Source of the DNA: Janibacter corallicola NBRC 107790
GTDB lineage: Bacteria > Actinomycetota > Actinomycetes > Actinomycetales > Dermatophilaceae
DNA length: 64,000 bases
Assembly (NCBI RefSeq): GCF_001570965.1
Contig: NZ_BCSR01000005.1
Location: 1-64,000 of the forward strand
Direction of reading: 5' to 3'
The translations under genes and the position numbers were made by a program. This document shows positions 28,714 through 39,694 of the stretch, piece by piece; within the stretch, counting starts at the first letter, position 1; each line of letters begins with the position of its first letter. Under the pieces are notes generated by a model that ran no database searches, was not told the origin of the DNA, and saw nothing but the letters and a program-made list of their open reading frames with translations.

Positions 28714-29106
28714 ATGAGCATCAACCGACGAACCGCCCTCGGCGCGGTCACCGCCACGGGTGCCGGCGCGCTGTCCGCGTGCGGCGGCGAGGAACAGCAG
28801 CCCCGCGAGCCCGGTGGCAAGGACGGTGAGCTGCGCCTGCCCACCTCCGACGTCCCCGAAGGGGGCGGCGTGGTGCGTGAACGCGTCGTCGTCACGCAGC
28901 CGAGGTCCGGCACGTTCGAGGCCTTCGACGCCACCTGCCCGCACCAGGGCTGCGCGGTCGACGAGGTGACCGAGAAGGCCATCGTCTGCCCCTGCCACGG
29001 CAGCGAGTTCGACCCGACCGACGGCTCGGTCACCCACGGTCCCGCCGAGAAGGGCCTGACCCGGATGAAGGCGACCGTCAAGGGCGACGAGGTCGTCGTC
29101 TCCTAG
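28714..29106 (+). CDS. Rieske (2Fe-2S) lipoprotein, Tat-type signal
   Basis: 130 residues, ATG with GGAGG upstream. The N-terminus SINRRTALGAVTATGAGALSAC combines a twin-arginine-like RR with a lipobox LSAC (Cys about 24), so it should be exported folded and lipid-anchored. Cluster ligands are CPHQGC (about 71-76) and CPCHGS (about 91-96). This is the size of the stand-alone Rieske proteins common in Actinobacteria near uvrC. An extracytoplasmic electron-transfer role is implied; the partner is unknown. Its stop codon TAG is part of the -10 box of uvrC. Confidence 0.88.
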   Translation: MSINRRTALGAVTATGAGALSACGGEEQQPREPGGKDGELRLPTSDVPEGGGVVRERVVVTQPRSGTFEAFDATCPHQGCAVDEVTEKAIVCPCHGSEFDPTDGSVTHGPAEKGLTRMKATVKGDEVVVS

Positions 29107-29109
29107 TGT
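29104..29109 (+). promoter_or_regulatory. -10 box TAGTGT, leaderless uvrC
   Basis: TAGTGT starts with the TAG stop of the Rieske gene and ends 6 bases before GTG 29116. Confidence 0.5.
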
Positions 29110-29115
29110 CCGCCC

Positions 29116-31053
29116 GTGGCTGATCCCTCGACCTACAGGCCCGCGGCGGGGTCCATCCCGACCGACCCGGGGGTCTACCGCTTCCGTGACCAGCACGGGC
29201 GGGTCATCTACGTCGGCAAGGCGAAGTCGCTGCGCTCCCGGCTGTCCTCCTACTTCCAGGACATCTCGGCGCTGCACCCGCGCACCGCGACGATGGTGCG
29301 CACCGGTGCGAGCGTGGAGTGGACGGTCGTCGCCAACGAGGTGGAGGCGCTGCAGCTGGAGTACTCCTGGATCAAGGAGTTCGCCCCCCGCTTCAACGTC
29401 AAGTACCGCGACGACAAGTCCTACCCCTACCTCGCGGTGACGATGGGTGAGGACATCCCCCGTGCCCAGGTCATGCGTGGCGCCAAGCGCAAGGGGACGC
29501 GCTACTTCGGCCCCTACACCCACGCCTGGGCGATCCGGGAGACCCTCGACCTGCTCCTGCGGGTCTTCCCGGTGCGCACCTGCAGCAAGGGTGTCTTCAA
29601 GCGGGCCGAGCAGTCCGGCCGGCCCTGCCTGCTCGGGTACATCGACAAGTGCTCGGCACCGTGCGTCGGTCGGGTCACGCCCGAGGAGCACCGGGAGCTG
29701 GCCGAGGAGCTGTGCGACTTCCTCGCCGGCAACACCGGCCGATTCGTGCGACGGCTGGAGCGCGAGATGAAGGCGGCCGCGGCCGACCTCGACTTCGAGC
29801 TGGCCGCCCGGCTCCGCGACGACGTCGCTGCCCTGACCAAGGCCCTCGAGAAGTCGGCCGTCGTGCTCCCGGACGGCACCGACGCCGACGTCTTCGCCCT
29901 CGCGGACGACGAGCTCGAGGTCGCGATCCAGGTCTTCCACGTGCGGGGCGGACGCATCCGCGGCCAGCGAGGCTGGGTCGCGGAGAAGGAGGCCGAGGAC
30001 CTGCCGGTGATCGTCGAGCACCTGCTCCAGCAGGTCTACGGCGGCGAGGACGTGCCCAAGGAGGTCCTCGTGCCGGTGCTGCCCCCGCAGGAGGACGACG
30101 TCGCTGCCTGGCTGAGCGAGCGAAGGGGGAGCCGCGTCGACCTGCGCGTGCCGCGGCGGGGCGACAAGCGGGTCCTGATGGAGACGGTGGAGCGCAACGC
30201 CACCCAGTCCCTCGCGAGGCACAAGGTGGCCCGGGCCGGGGACCTCACCGCCCGCAGCCAGGCCCTCGAGGACCTCCAGGAGGCCTTCGGCCTCGCGGAG
30301 GCACCCCTGCGCATCGAGGGATACGACATCGCCCACGTCCAGGGCAGTGACGTCGTCGGGTCCATGGTCGTCTTCGAGGACGGCATCCCGCGCAAGGCCG
30401 AGTACCGCAGGTTCATCGTCCGCGGGGACGTCGACGGCCGGACCGACGACACGGCGTCGATGCACGAGGTGCTCACGAGGCGCTTCTCCCGCCACCTCAA
30501 GGAGCAGGGCCGCACTGGTGTGGAGCCGGACACCGGGGAGGCGCGGCGCTTCGCCTACCCGCCGAACCTCGTCGTCGTCGACGGTGGGGCGCCGCAGGTC
30601 GCCGCCGCCCAGCAGGTCCTTGACGAGCTCGGCGTCGACGACGTGGCGCTCGTGGGGCTCGCCAAGCGCCTCGAGGAGGTCTGGCTGCCGGGGGAGGACC
30701 ACCCGGTGATCCTCCCGCGCAACAGCGAGGCCCTCTACCTGCTGCAGCGCCTCCGCGACGAGGCGCACCGCTTCGCCAACACGTTCCACCGGCAGCGGCG
30801 GAGCCGGTCGATGACCCGCAGCGCGCTGGACGGCGTGCCCGGCCTGGGCGAGGCCCGGCGCAAGGCGCTGCTGGCGAAGTTCGGCTCCGTGAAGCGGGTC
30901 CGGGCCGCCAGCGTGGAGGAGCTGGCCGGGACCCACGGGATCGGCCCTGCCCTCGCCGAGCGGATTGCGGCAGAGTTGGCCACGAAGGAGAGCAGCCCCG
31001 CCGTGAACCTCACCACCGGTGAGGTCATCGACGAAGGAGACGACAGTGACTGA
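29116..31053 (+). CDS. uvrC: excinuclease ABC subunit C
   Basis: 645 residues. It makes both incisions in nucleotide excision repair. The N-terminal GIY-YIG nuclease has [25 protein letters not shown] (about 17-41). A Cys cluster ([28 protein letters not shown], given here only as Cys positions about 156-180), a UVR motif (about 205-240) and the RNase H-like 5' nuclease ([25 protein letters not shown], about 398-420) follow. Tandem helix-hairpin-helix motifs lie at the C-terminus ([29 protein letters not shown]). The last 8 bases overlap the rapZ start. Confidence 0.96.
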   Translation: MADPSTYRPAAGSIPTDPGVYRFRDQHGRVIYVGKAKSLRSRLSSYFQDISALHPRTATMVRTGASVEWTVVANEVEALQLEYSWIKEFAPRFNVKYRDDKSYPYLAVTMGEDIPRAQVMRGAKRKGTRYFGPYTHAWAIRETLDLLLRVFPVRTCSKGVFKRAEQSGRPCLLGYIDKCSAPCVGRVTPEEHRELAEELCDFLAGNTGRFVRRLEREMKAAAADLDFELAARLRDDVAALTKALEKSAVVLPDGTDADVFALADDELEVAIQVFHVRGGRIRGQRGWVAEKEAEDLPVIVEHLLQQVYGGEDVPKEVLVPVLPPQEDDVAAWLSERRGSRVDLRVPRRGDKRVLMETVERNATQSLARHKVARAGDLTARSQALEDLQEAFGLAEAPLRIEGYDIAHVQGSDVVGSMVVFEDGIPRKAEYRRFIVRGDVDGRTDDTASMHEVLTRRFSRHLKEQGRTGVEPDTGEARRFAYPPNLVVVDGGAPQVAAAQQVLDELGVDDVALVGLAKRLEEVWLPGEDHPVILPRNSEALYLLQRLRDEAHRFANTFHRQRRSRSMTRSALDGVPGLGEARRKALLAKFGSVKRVRAASVEELAGTHGIGPALAERIAAELATKESSPAVNLTTGEVIDEGDDSD

Positions 31054-31963
31054 GGCAGTGCCAGCGCAGGAGGACGAGACCCCCGAGCTCGTCGTCGTCA
31101 CCGGCATGAGCGGGGCAGGTCGCTCGACCGTGGGCAATGTCATGGAGGACCACGGCTGGCACGTCATCGACAACCTGCCCATCGCCCTGCTGCCCGAGCT
31201 GCTGAAGCTCGCCGATGCCCCACGCTCGCCGACCACACCCGCATCGCCCATGACCCGTCGGCCGACCCGCATCGGGATCGTCGTGGACGTGCGTGCCCAC
31301 GGCTTCGAGACCCTCGTCTCCTCGCTGCAGACGCTGCGGGACCGGGGCTGGCGCACCCGGGTGGTCTACCTCGAGGCGACGAACGAGGCTTTGGTGCGCC
31401 GCTTCGAGAGCGTGCGGCGCCCCCACCCGCTCCAGGGCCAGGGCCGACTGCTGGACGCCATCCTGCGCGAGCGCGAGGTCCTCGCGCCGGTGCGTGGCGC
31501 GGCGGAGATCGTCGTGGACACATCGGGACTCAACGTCCACCAGCTCAGCCGCAAGACCAGCCCGATCTTCATGTCCCGGAGCGCGGAGCGGGTACGCTTC
31601 GCCGTGCTCTCCTTCGGCTTCAAGTACGGCGTCCCGCTGGATGCCGACTTCGTCTTCGACCTGCGGTTCCTGACCAATCCGCACTGGGTCCCCGAGCTGC
31701 GGCCGTACACCGGTCGAGAGCGGCAGGTCTCCCGGTACGTGCTGGGCCAGCCGGGGGCGAGGGAGTTCATCGACGGGGTCGGCACCCTGATGCAGCCCGT
31801 GATCGCCGGGTACCTGCGTGAGAACCGCCGCTACGCGACCATCGCCGTCGGCTGCACCGGCGGGAAGCACCGTTCCGTTGCCGTCGCCGAGGTACTCGCG
31901 GCCGAGCTGCGGTCCGAGGAGGTGGCGACCTTCGTCGTCCACCGCGACCTGGGGCAGGAGTGA
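31046..31963 (+). CDS. rapZ: RNase adapter RapZ-family nucleotide-binding protein
   Basis: 305 residues, GTG 31046 with GAAGGAGA upstream, overlapping the uvrC stop by 8 bases. The P-loop reads GMSGAGRST (about 18-26), with Arg in place of the usual Lys; from memory Arg is common in actinobacterial members. Also present are [31 protein letters not shown] and the C-terminal [14 protein letters not shown], which is strongly conserved. In E. coli RapZ targets a small RNA controlling glucosamine synthesis; in Gram-positives its role is less clear. Order rapZ-yvcK-whiA is a classic Gram-positive cluster. Confidence 0.93.
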   Translation: MTEAVPAQEDETPELVVVTGMSGAGRSTVGNVMEDHGWHVIDNLPIALLPELLKLADAPRSPTTPASPMTRRPTRIGIVVDVRAHGFETLVSSLQTLRDRGWRTRVVYLEATNEALVRRFESVRRPHPLQGQGRLLDAILREREVLAPVRGAAEIVVDTSGLNVHQLSRKTSPIFMSRSAERVRFAVLSFGFKYGVPLDADFVFDLRFLTNPHWVPELRPYTGRERQVSRYVLGQPGAREFIDGVGTLMQPVIAGYLRENRRYATIAVGCTGGKHRSVAVAEVLAAELRSEEVATFVVHRDLGQE

Positions 31964-31965
31964 GC

Positions 31966-32916
31966 ATGACCGACTCGCTGCGGACATCCCGCGTGGTCGC
32001 CCTCGGAGGAGGCCACGGACTCGCGGCCTCGCTCTCCGCCCTTCGCCTCGTGTGCGAACAGGTGACCGCCATCGTCACGGTCGCCGACAACGGCGGGTCC
32101 TCGGGGCGGTTGCGCGGGGACTACGGTGTGCTGCCACCCGGGGACCTGCGGATGGCGGTGACCGCCCTCTGCGAGGACACCGAGTGGGGCCAGACGTGGA
32201 GCGACGTCCTGCAACACCGCTTCACCGGGGACGGCGACCTGGCCGGCCACTCCCTGGGCAATCTGCTCATCGTCGCCCTCTGGCAGCTGCACGAGGACCC
32301 GGTCACCGGCCTGGACCTCGTGGGGCGGCTGCTGAGTGCCCGGGGCAGGGTGCTGCCGATGGCGGCGGTGCCCCTCGACCTCGTGGCGGAGGTCAGCGGC
32401 CTGGACCCCACCGACCCGGCCGCGACGCGGACGGTGTCCGGTCAGGTCGCGATCGCCAGCACCGAGGGGCTCGTGGAGTCGGTGCGCCTCGTGCCGGAGG
32501 ACCCGCCCGCCCGGCCGGAGGCGGTCGCGGAGGTGCTCGAGGCCGACAACATCATCCTGGGCCCGGGGTCGTGGTACACCTCCGTGCTCACCCACCTGCT
32601 CGTGCCGGGGCTGCGGCGGGCGCTGTGCACGACGCGGGCCCGCAAGGTGCTCACCCTCAACCTGGAGATGAACACCGCCGAGACCCGCGGCTTCTCGGCC
32701 ACCCGGCACATCGAGACGCTGCACACCACGGCACCGGACCTGCGGATCGACACGGTGCTCGCGGACCCGCGGGCCATCGACTGCGAGCACCGCATGGCCG
32801 AGGCCTGCCGACGCCTCGGGGCAGAGCTGGTGGTCACACCGCTCGCACGTCCGGAGCGCGAGGGTGAGCACGATGCCCTACGTCTCGCGGCGGCCTATCG
32901 TGACATCCTTGGCTGA
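31966..32916 (+). CDS. yvcK: gluconeogenesis factor YvcK/CofD-like protein
   Basis: 316 residues from ATG 31966 (AGGAG 5 bases upstream); GTG 31960, overlapping the rapZ stop, is possible. The Rossmann-like start [18 protein letters not shown], the [12 protein letters not shown] loop (about 40-52) and [12 protein letters not shown] (about 86-97) define the family. The late [17 protein letters not shown] is also conserved. Homologues bind UDP-sugars and are needed for gluconeogenic growth and cell shape in Bacillus. In Actinobacteria the orthologue CuvA is tied to envelope growth. Lies between rapZ and whiA. Confidence 0.9.
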   Translation: MTDSLRTSRVVALGGGHGLAASLSALRLVCEQVTAIVTVADNGGSSGRLRGDYGVLPPGDLRMAVTALCEDTEWGQTWSDVLQHRFTGDGDLAGHSLGNLLIVALWQLHEDPVTGLDLVGRLLSARGRVLPMAAVPLDLVAEVSGLDPTDPAATRTVSGQVAIASTEGLVESVRLVPEDPPARPEAVAEVLEADNIILGPGSWYTSVLTHLLVPGLRRALCTTRARKVLTLNLEMNTAETRGFSATRHIETLHTTAPDLRIDTVLADPRAIDCEHRMAEACRRLGAELVVTPLARPEREGEHDALRLAAAYRDILG

Positions 32917-32947
32917 GCGGGACACCCACCGGAAGGAATCACCCACC

Positions 32948-35033
<2,086 letters not shown>

Positions 35034-35070
35034 AGACCCCGTACACCGACCGACGGCAAGAAAGGCATCC

Positions 35071-36285
35071 GTGAAGACCATCGCTGACCTCGGCGACCTG
35101 CGTGGCCGACGTGTCCTCGTCCGCTCCGACCTCAACGTCCCGCTCGACGGGGAGCGGATCACCGACGACGGCCGCATCCGGGCATCGCTGCCGACGATCT
35201 CCACCCTGGCCGAGGCGGGGGCCCGCGTCGTCGTCTGTGCCCACCTGGGTCGCCCGAAGGGGGCCCCGGACCCCCAGTTCTCGCTGGCCCCGGTCGCGGC
35301 CCGGCTGGGTGAGCTCCTCGGGAGCGACGTGGCCTTCGCCACCGACACCGTGGGCGCCTCCGCCCGGGAGACCGTGGCCGGGCTCCGGGACGGCCAGGTC
35401 GCCGTCCTGGAGAACCTGCGTTTCAACCCCGGGGAGACGAGCAAGGACGAGTCCGAGCGCGGGGCCTTCGCCGACGAGCTGGCCTCCCTGGCCGATGCCT
35501 ACGTCTCCGACGGCTTCGGGGTCGTGCACCGGGCCCAGGCCTCGGTCCTCGACATCGCGAAGCGGCTGCCGGCGACCGTCGGCGGCCTGGTCCAGACCGA
35601 GGTCGAGGTGCTGCGCCGGCTGACGAGCGACCCGCAGCGGCCCTACGCCGTCGTCCTCGGCGGCGCCAAGGTCAGCGACAAGCTCGGCGTCATCGACAAC
35701 CTGCTGGGCACGGCCGACCGGCTGCTCATCGGGGGCGGCATGGTCTTCACGTTCCTCAAGGCACAGGGTCACGAGGTGGGCCGCAGCCTCCTCGAGGAGG
35801 ACCAGCTGGAGACGGTGCGGGGGTACCTCGCCCGGGCCGAGCGGGACGGCGTCGAGATCGTCCTGCCGACCGACGTCGTGGCCGCCACCGAGTTCTCCGC
35901 GGACGCCGACCACGAGGTCGTGCCCGCCGGCGCGATCCCCGCCGACCGGATGGGCCTGGACATCGGCCCCGACTCGGCGAAGCTCTTCGCCGACCGGCTG
36001 GCCGACTGTCGTACGGTCTTCTGGAACGGGCCGATGGGGGCCTTCGAGATGGCGCCCTATGCGGCGGGCACGAAGGCGGTGGCCGAGGCCCTCGTCGCCG
36101 CGACCGCCGCCGGGTCACTCACCGTCGTCGGCGGCGGTGACTCCGCTGCCGCCGTGCGCCGGCTCGGCTTCGAGGACGACCAGTTCGGCCACATCAGCAC
36201 GGGTGGCGGCGCCAGCCTCGAGTACCTCGAGGGCAGGGAGCTGCCCGGCCTGGCCGTGCACGAGGGCGAAGGAGGCCTGGGATGA
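35071..36285 (+). CDS. pgk: phosphoglycerate kinase
   Basis: 404 residues, GTG 35071 with AAGAAAGG upstream and 37 bases after gap. Substrate-binding [13 protein letters not shown] (about 14-26) and HLGRPKG, the hinge [18 protein letters not shown], and the nucleotide loop [13 protein letters not shown] (about 352-364) are all present. It transfers phosphate from 1,3-bisphosphoglycerate to ADP. The stop overlaps the tpiA start (ATGA). Confidence 0.97.
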   Translation: MKTIADLGDLRGRRVLVRSDLNVPLDGERITDDGRIRASLPTISTLAEAGARVVVCAHLGRPKGAPDPQFSLAPVAARLGELLGSDVAFATDTVGASARETVAGLRDGQVAVLENLRFNPGETSKDESERGAFADELASLADAYVSDGFGVVHRAQASVLDIAKRLPATVGGLVQTEVEVLRRLTSDPQRPYAVVLGGAKVSDKLGVIDNLLGTADRLLIGGGMVFTFLKAQGHEVGRSLLEEDQLETVRGYLARAERDGVEIVLPTDVVAATEFSADADHEVVPAGAIPADRMGLDIGPDSAKLFADRLADCRTVFWNGPMGAFEMAPYAAGTKAVAEALVAATAAGSLTVVGGGDSAAAVRRLGFEDDQFGHISTGGGASLEYLEGRELPGLAVHEGEGGLG

Positions 36286-37073
36286 GCGCGCGCACCCCGC
36301 TCATGGCGGGCAACTGGAAGATGAACCTCGACCACCTCCAGGGCACCCACCTGGTGCAGAAGCTGGACTGGACGCTCGAGGACGCCAGGCACGACCACTC
36401 CGAGGTCGAGGTCGTCGTGCTGCCCCCCTTCACCGACCTGCGTTCGGTGCAGACGCTGGTCGAGGGCGACCGGCTCCCGCTGCGCTACGGCGCCCAGGAC
36501 CTCAGCCCGGAGGACTCCGGCGCACGGACGGGCGACATCTCCGGGGCCTTCCTCGCCAAGCTGGGCTGCACCTACGTGGTCGTCGGGCACAGCGAGCGCC
36601 GCGACGGCCACGGCGAGACCGACGAGGTCGTGGCCGCCAAGGCAGCGGCCGCCTTCCGGCACGGGCTCGTCCCCATCGTCTGCGTCGGTGAGGGGCTGGA
36701 GGTGCGTCAGGCGGGGGAGCACGTCGCCCACGTCACCGCGCAGGTCACCGGCAGCCTCGAGGGCATCACGGCCGAGCAGGCCGAGTCCGTCGTCATCGCC
36801 TACGAACCGGTGTGGGCCATCGGTACCGGTGAGGTGGCCACGCCGGAGGATGCCCAGGAGGTCTGCCGGGCCATCCGGGAGCAGCTCGTCTCGCTGTACT
36901 CGCAGGAGACCGCCGACCGGGTACGGGTGCTCTACGGAGGTTCGGTCAAGTCCGGCAACGTCGCGAACGTCATGGCCGGTGAGGACGTCGACGGCGCCCT
37001 CGTCGGGGGTGCGTCGCTGCAGGCCGAGGAGTTCGCCGCGATCTGCCGCTACCGCCAGCACCTCGGTGCCTGA
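36282..37073 (+). CDS. tpiA: triose-phosphate isomerase
   Basis: 263 residues. It starts in the pgk stop codon. Active-site residues are all seen: Asn and Lys of AGNWKMN (about 8-14), His of VVGHSERR (about 102), Glu of [11 protein letters not shown] (about 173) and the phosphate loop YGGSVKSGN. It interconverts dihydroxyacetone phosphate and glyceraldehyde-3-phosphate. A weak 6-bp stem (CGGGAG..CTCCCG, 37107-37124) lies downstream, just before the secG promoter. Confidence 0.97.
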   Translation: MSARTPLMAGNWKMNLDHLQGTHLVQKLDWTLEDARHDHSEVEVVVLPPFTDLRSVQTLVEGDRLPLRYGAQDLSPEDSGARTGDISGAFLAKLGCTYVVVGHSERRDGHGETDEVVAAKAAAAFRHGLVPIVCVGEGLEVRQAGEHVAHVTAQVTGSLEGITAEQAESVVIAYEPVWAIGTGEVATPEDAQEVCRAIREQLVSLYSQETADRVRVLYGGSVKSGNVANVMAGEDVDGALVGGASLQAEEFAAICRYRQHLGA

Positions 37074-37129
37074 GGTGGCGCGCCGGGGCCCGAAGGGGGC
37101 GGGTGGCGGGAGCCGCCGCTCCCGGGGAG

Positions 37130-37166
37130 TATCCTGCGTGGTGTCGCCGAGTCGGAACGGCGACAC
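37130..37166 (+). promoter_or_regulatory. secG promoter (-10 TATCCT) with a 5'-terminal hairpin
   Basis: TATCCT at 37130-37135 predicts transcription starting near 37141, exactly where a perfect 8-bp inverted repeat begins (GTGTCGCC, 37141-37148; GGCGACAC, 37159-37166; 10-base loop). The transcript would carry a stem at its extreme 5' end. Confidence 0.45.
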
Positions 37167-37196
37167 CCGCACCCGCGACGAGAAGGACCCAGAATC

Positions 37197-37442
37197 GTGA
37201 ATGCCGTCCGCATCGGACTGCAGGTGATCCTCGTGCTCACCAGCCTGATCCAGACGCTGCTGATCCTCATGCACAAGGGGAAGGGCGGTGGCCTCTCAGA
37301 GATGTTCGGGGGCGGCATGTCGGCCTCGCTGGGCAGCTCGTCGGTGGCAGAGCGCAACCTGACCCGATTCACCATCGTGGTCGGCCTCATCTGGACCACG
37401 TCGATCGTGGGTCTGGGCCTCATCGACCGCTTCGACGCCTGA
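37197..37442 (+). CDS. secG: preprotein translocase subunit SecG
   Basis: 81 residues, GTG 37197 with AAGGA upstream. Two membrane helices (about 5-25 and 58-76) flank the conserved KGKGGGLSEMFGGG loop, diagnostic of SecG. It is part of the SecYEG channel. Between tpiA and rbpA, as in many Actinobacteria. Confidence 0.95.
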   Translation: MNAVRIGLQVILVLTSLIQTLLILMHKGKGGGLSEMFGGGMSASLGSSSVAERNLTRFTIVVGLIWTTSIVGLGLIDRFDA

Positions 37443-37469
37443 GCGTCCCGACCACCAGAGAGGCAGACG

Positions 37470-37823
37470 ATGACGTCAGCTGGAAACGCGATCCGTGGCA
37501 CCCGCATCGGGGCCGGTCCCTCCGGTGAGGGCGAGCGCGGTGAGCCTGCGCCCCGTCACCACGTCTCCTACTGGTGCGCGAACGGCCACGAGGTGCGTCC
37601 TTCCTTCTCGGTCGGTGAGGGGGTCCAGGTGCCCGACGAGTGGGAGTGCACCCGCTGCGGGCTGCCCGCCGGTCGTGACAAGGACAACCCACCCACCCCG
37701 CCGACGGCCGAGGTCTACAAGACCCATCTGGCGTACGTGAAGGAGCGCCGCTCCAGCTCGGAGGGTGCTGCGCTCCTGGACGAGCGACTCGAGGACCTGC
37801 GCAAGCGGGGCCTCATCCGCTGA
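37470..37823 (+). CDS. rbpA: RNA polymerase-binding protein RbpA
   Basis: 117 residues. The flexible N-terminus GNAIRGTRIGAGPSGEGERGE is a known RNA-polymerase-contacting element. The zinc core has CANGHEVRPSF and ECTRCG (about residues 36 and 59-62). The basic linker and sigma-interacting domain end in HLAYVKERRSSSEGAALLDERLEDLRKRG. It stabilises sigma-A holoenzyme in Actinobacteria. Its 3' end overlaps the convergent pgl gene by 11 bp, leaving no room for a dedicated terminator. Confidence 0.97.
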   Translation: MTSAGNAIRGTRIGAGPSGEGERGEPAPRHHVSYWCANGHEVRPSFSVGEGVQVPDEWECTRCGLPAGRDKDNPPTPPTAEVYKTHLAYVKERRSSSEGAALLDERLEDLRKRGLIR

Positions 37824-38541
37824 CGGGTCGCGCCGCCTCGTCGACCAGCCACAGGGTCGCCCTCCGGCCCGTCACCTGCGTCGCCGTGCTCCGCTCCGCG
37901 GGAGCACCGTCCAGCCCGTCGCGTACGGCAGCGGACTTGTCCTGCCCCGAGACGAGGAACCACACCTGCTCGCTGCGCGAGAGGCACTCGATCGTCAGTG
38001 ACACCCGCTCCGGCGGCGGCTTGGGGGAGTCGTGCACACCGACCGCGACCGCATCCGAGGTCAGCTGCGCCGGGTGGCCGGGGAAGAGCGAGGCGACGTG
38101 CCCGTCCGGGCCGACCCCGAGCATGACGACGTCGAAGTCGCCGGTCCCGCGGGCCTGCACGACCCGCGCGTACTCCGCCGCGGCCTCCTCTGGTGAGTCC
38201 GACTCGTCCGGGCCGGGCACCCGGTGGACGAGATCGGGGTCGAGCCCGAGGCGGCGGATGCCGGCCTCGTCCGCCTGGGTGTCGTTGCGCTCCGGATGCC
38301 CTCGCGGCAGCCAGCGCTCGTCGCCCCACCACACCTGTACCCGGCGGGGGTCGACGGCGGCCCACGCGGGCTCGACGAGCAGGGCGGCGATCGTCAGGCC
38401 TCCCATGGAGCCGCCCGTGAGGCTGATCTCCGCGAGCTCCTTGCGAGCCTGCGCGTCGAGCACGGCCGTGGCCAACCGGGCGGCGATCCCCGACGCGAGC
38501 GCCTCCTTGTCCGGGTGCGGTACCAGCACGGGCGACGACAT
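37813..38541 (-). CDS. pgl: 6-phosphogluconolactonase
   Basis: 242 residues, ATG 38541 with AAGGAG upstream, 4 bases from opcA. Family motifs are ISLTGGSMGG (about 42-51), VQVWWGDERWLPRGHPERND (about 70-89) and DVVMLGVGPDGHVASLFPGH (about 138-157). It hydrolyses the lactone made by glucose-6-phosphate dehydrogenase. Last gene of the tkt-tal-pgi-zwf-opcA-pgl operon. Confidence 0.95.
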   Translation of the reverse strand: MSSPVLVPHPDKEALASGIAARLATAVLDAQARKELAEISLTGGSMGGLTIAALLVEPAWAAVDPRRVQVWWGDERWLPRGHPERNDTQADEAGIRRLGLDPDLVHRVPGPDESDSPEEAAAEYARVVQARGTGDFDVVMLGVGPDGHVASLFPGHPAQLTSDAVAVGVHDSPKPPPERVSLTIECLSRSEQVWFLVSGQDKSAAVRDGLDGAPAERSTATQVTGRRATLWLVDEAARPVSG

Positions 38542-38545
38542 CCCC

Positions 38546-39694
38546 TCACTCCTTCGCTTCGTCCGTCCCGTCCCGGGCGGCCTTCGTGGCCAGCTTCCGA
38601 CGGGCGGCACCCTTGACGGTGTCCGTGTCGCTGCCGGCCTCCTCGGGGAACGCCTCGACCATCGCATTCCGGATGCTGGAGTCGGACTCCTCGGCGAGCT
38701 GCTCGGTGACCTCCCTCGCCTCGCTGGGGGAGGGGACGATGCCCGCCCGCACCGCGTCGGTCATCGTCATCCGGCGTCGGGTGATCCCGCCCCACCCCAC
38801 CGTGAGGGCATCGGCGTAGACCTCGTCCGGGTCCAGCCGCCGCAGCTCGTCGGCCAGGCACTCGGCGTCGCTGCGGGGGGCCATGGCGATCCCGCGCTGG
38901 GGCTGTCCCGGCTGCTCCAGCGTGGCAGTGTCGGTGCCGCGGGGCCGGACCAGGTCGATGGGTCCGGACTCCCGCTCGAGCCGGACGCTGACGACGCCGG
39001 TGCCGGCACGCGAGCGCACGAGCGAGACCGGGCAGTCGAGCCGGTGTCGCAGCCAGCCAGCGAGCAGGTCCGCCGAGGGCGAGTCCTTCCCGCCGACGAC
39101 CGTCGCGGCCGTGACCGGCTCGAAGGGGGCCCGGTCCAGCGTCGTCGCCAGCAGCCCGCGCCACAGCGTGATCCGCGACCAGGCCAGGTCGGTGTCGCCG
39201 GGGGTGTAGGTCCGGGACAGTCGCCGCAGCGTCGTCTGGATGTTGTCGGTGACCGCACAGTCGGTGACCCGCCGCTGGGCCATCGCCCCGACGGGGTCGG
39301 CGTGCGGGTCCTTCGGGGGTTCGTGCGGCCACCAGGCGACGATGGGGGAGTCCGGGAGCAGCAGCGGGGTGACGACGCTGCGGGGGTGGCGCACGAGCTC
39401 GCCGTAGAGGCGCAGCACGACCACCTCGGAGGCGCCGGCGTCACCGCCGACCCGTAGCTGGGCGTCGAGACGGGCCTTGCCGCGGGGGTTGGCGAGGATG
39501 ACGCACACGATCCGTGCCGGGTGCTGGTGGCTCGCCTGGTTGGCGACGGTCAGCGCCGCCTCGGCGTGGCCCTCGTCGACGACGACGACGAGGGTGAGGA
39601 CCCGGCTGAGCGCCATCGCGCCGACGTCCTCACGGATCTCTATGATCCGCTGACCGATCTCCTTGGTCGTGGCCTCGGGCAGGTCGATGATCAC
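38546..39694 (-). CDS. opcA: OpcA, allosteric partner of glucose-6-phosphate dehydrogenase
   Basis: 382 residues, GTG 39694 overlapping the zwf stop (GTGA). The start IIDLPEATTKEIGQRIIEIRE and the segments NPRGKARLDAQLRVGGDAGASEVVVLRL and LPDSPIVAWWPHEPP are those of actinobacterial and cyanobacterial OpcA. OpcA assembles or activates Zwf. An Arg/Lys-rich tail follows residue 360. Position directly after zwf confirms the role. Confidence 0.94.
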   Translation of the reverse strand: MIIDLPEATTKEIGQRIIEIREDVGAMALSRVLTLVVVVDEGHAEAALTVANQASHQHPARIVCVILANPRGKARLDAQLRVGGDAGASEVVVLRLYGELVRHPRSVVTPLLLPDSPIVAWWPHEPPKDPHADPVGAMAQRRVTDCAVTDNIQTTLRRLSRTYTPGDTDLAWSRITLWRGLLATTLDRAPFEPVTAATVVGGKDSPSADLLAGWLRHRLDCPVSLVRSRAGTGVVSVRLERESGPIDLVRPRGTDTATLEQPGQPQRGIAMAPRSDAECLADELRRLDPDEVYADALTVGWGGITRRRMTMTDAVRAGIVPSPSEAREVTEQLAEESDSSIRNAMVEAFPEEAGSDTDTVKGAARRKLATKAARDGTDEAKE

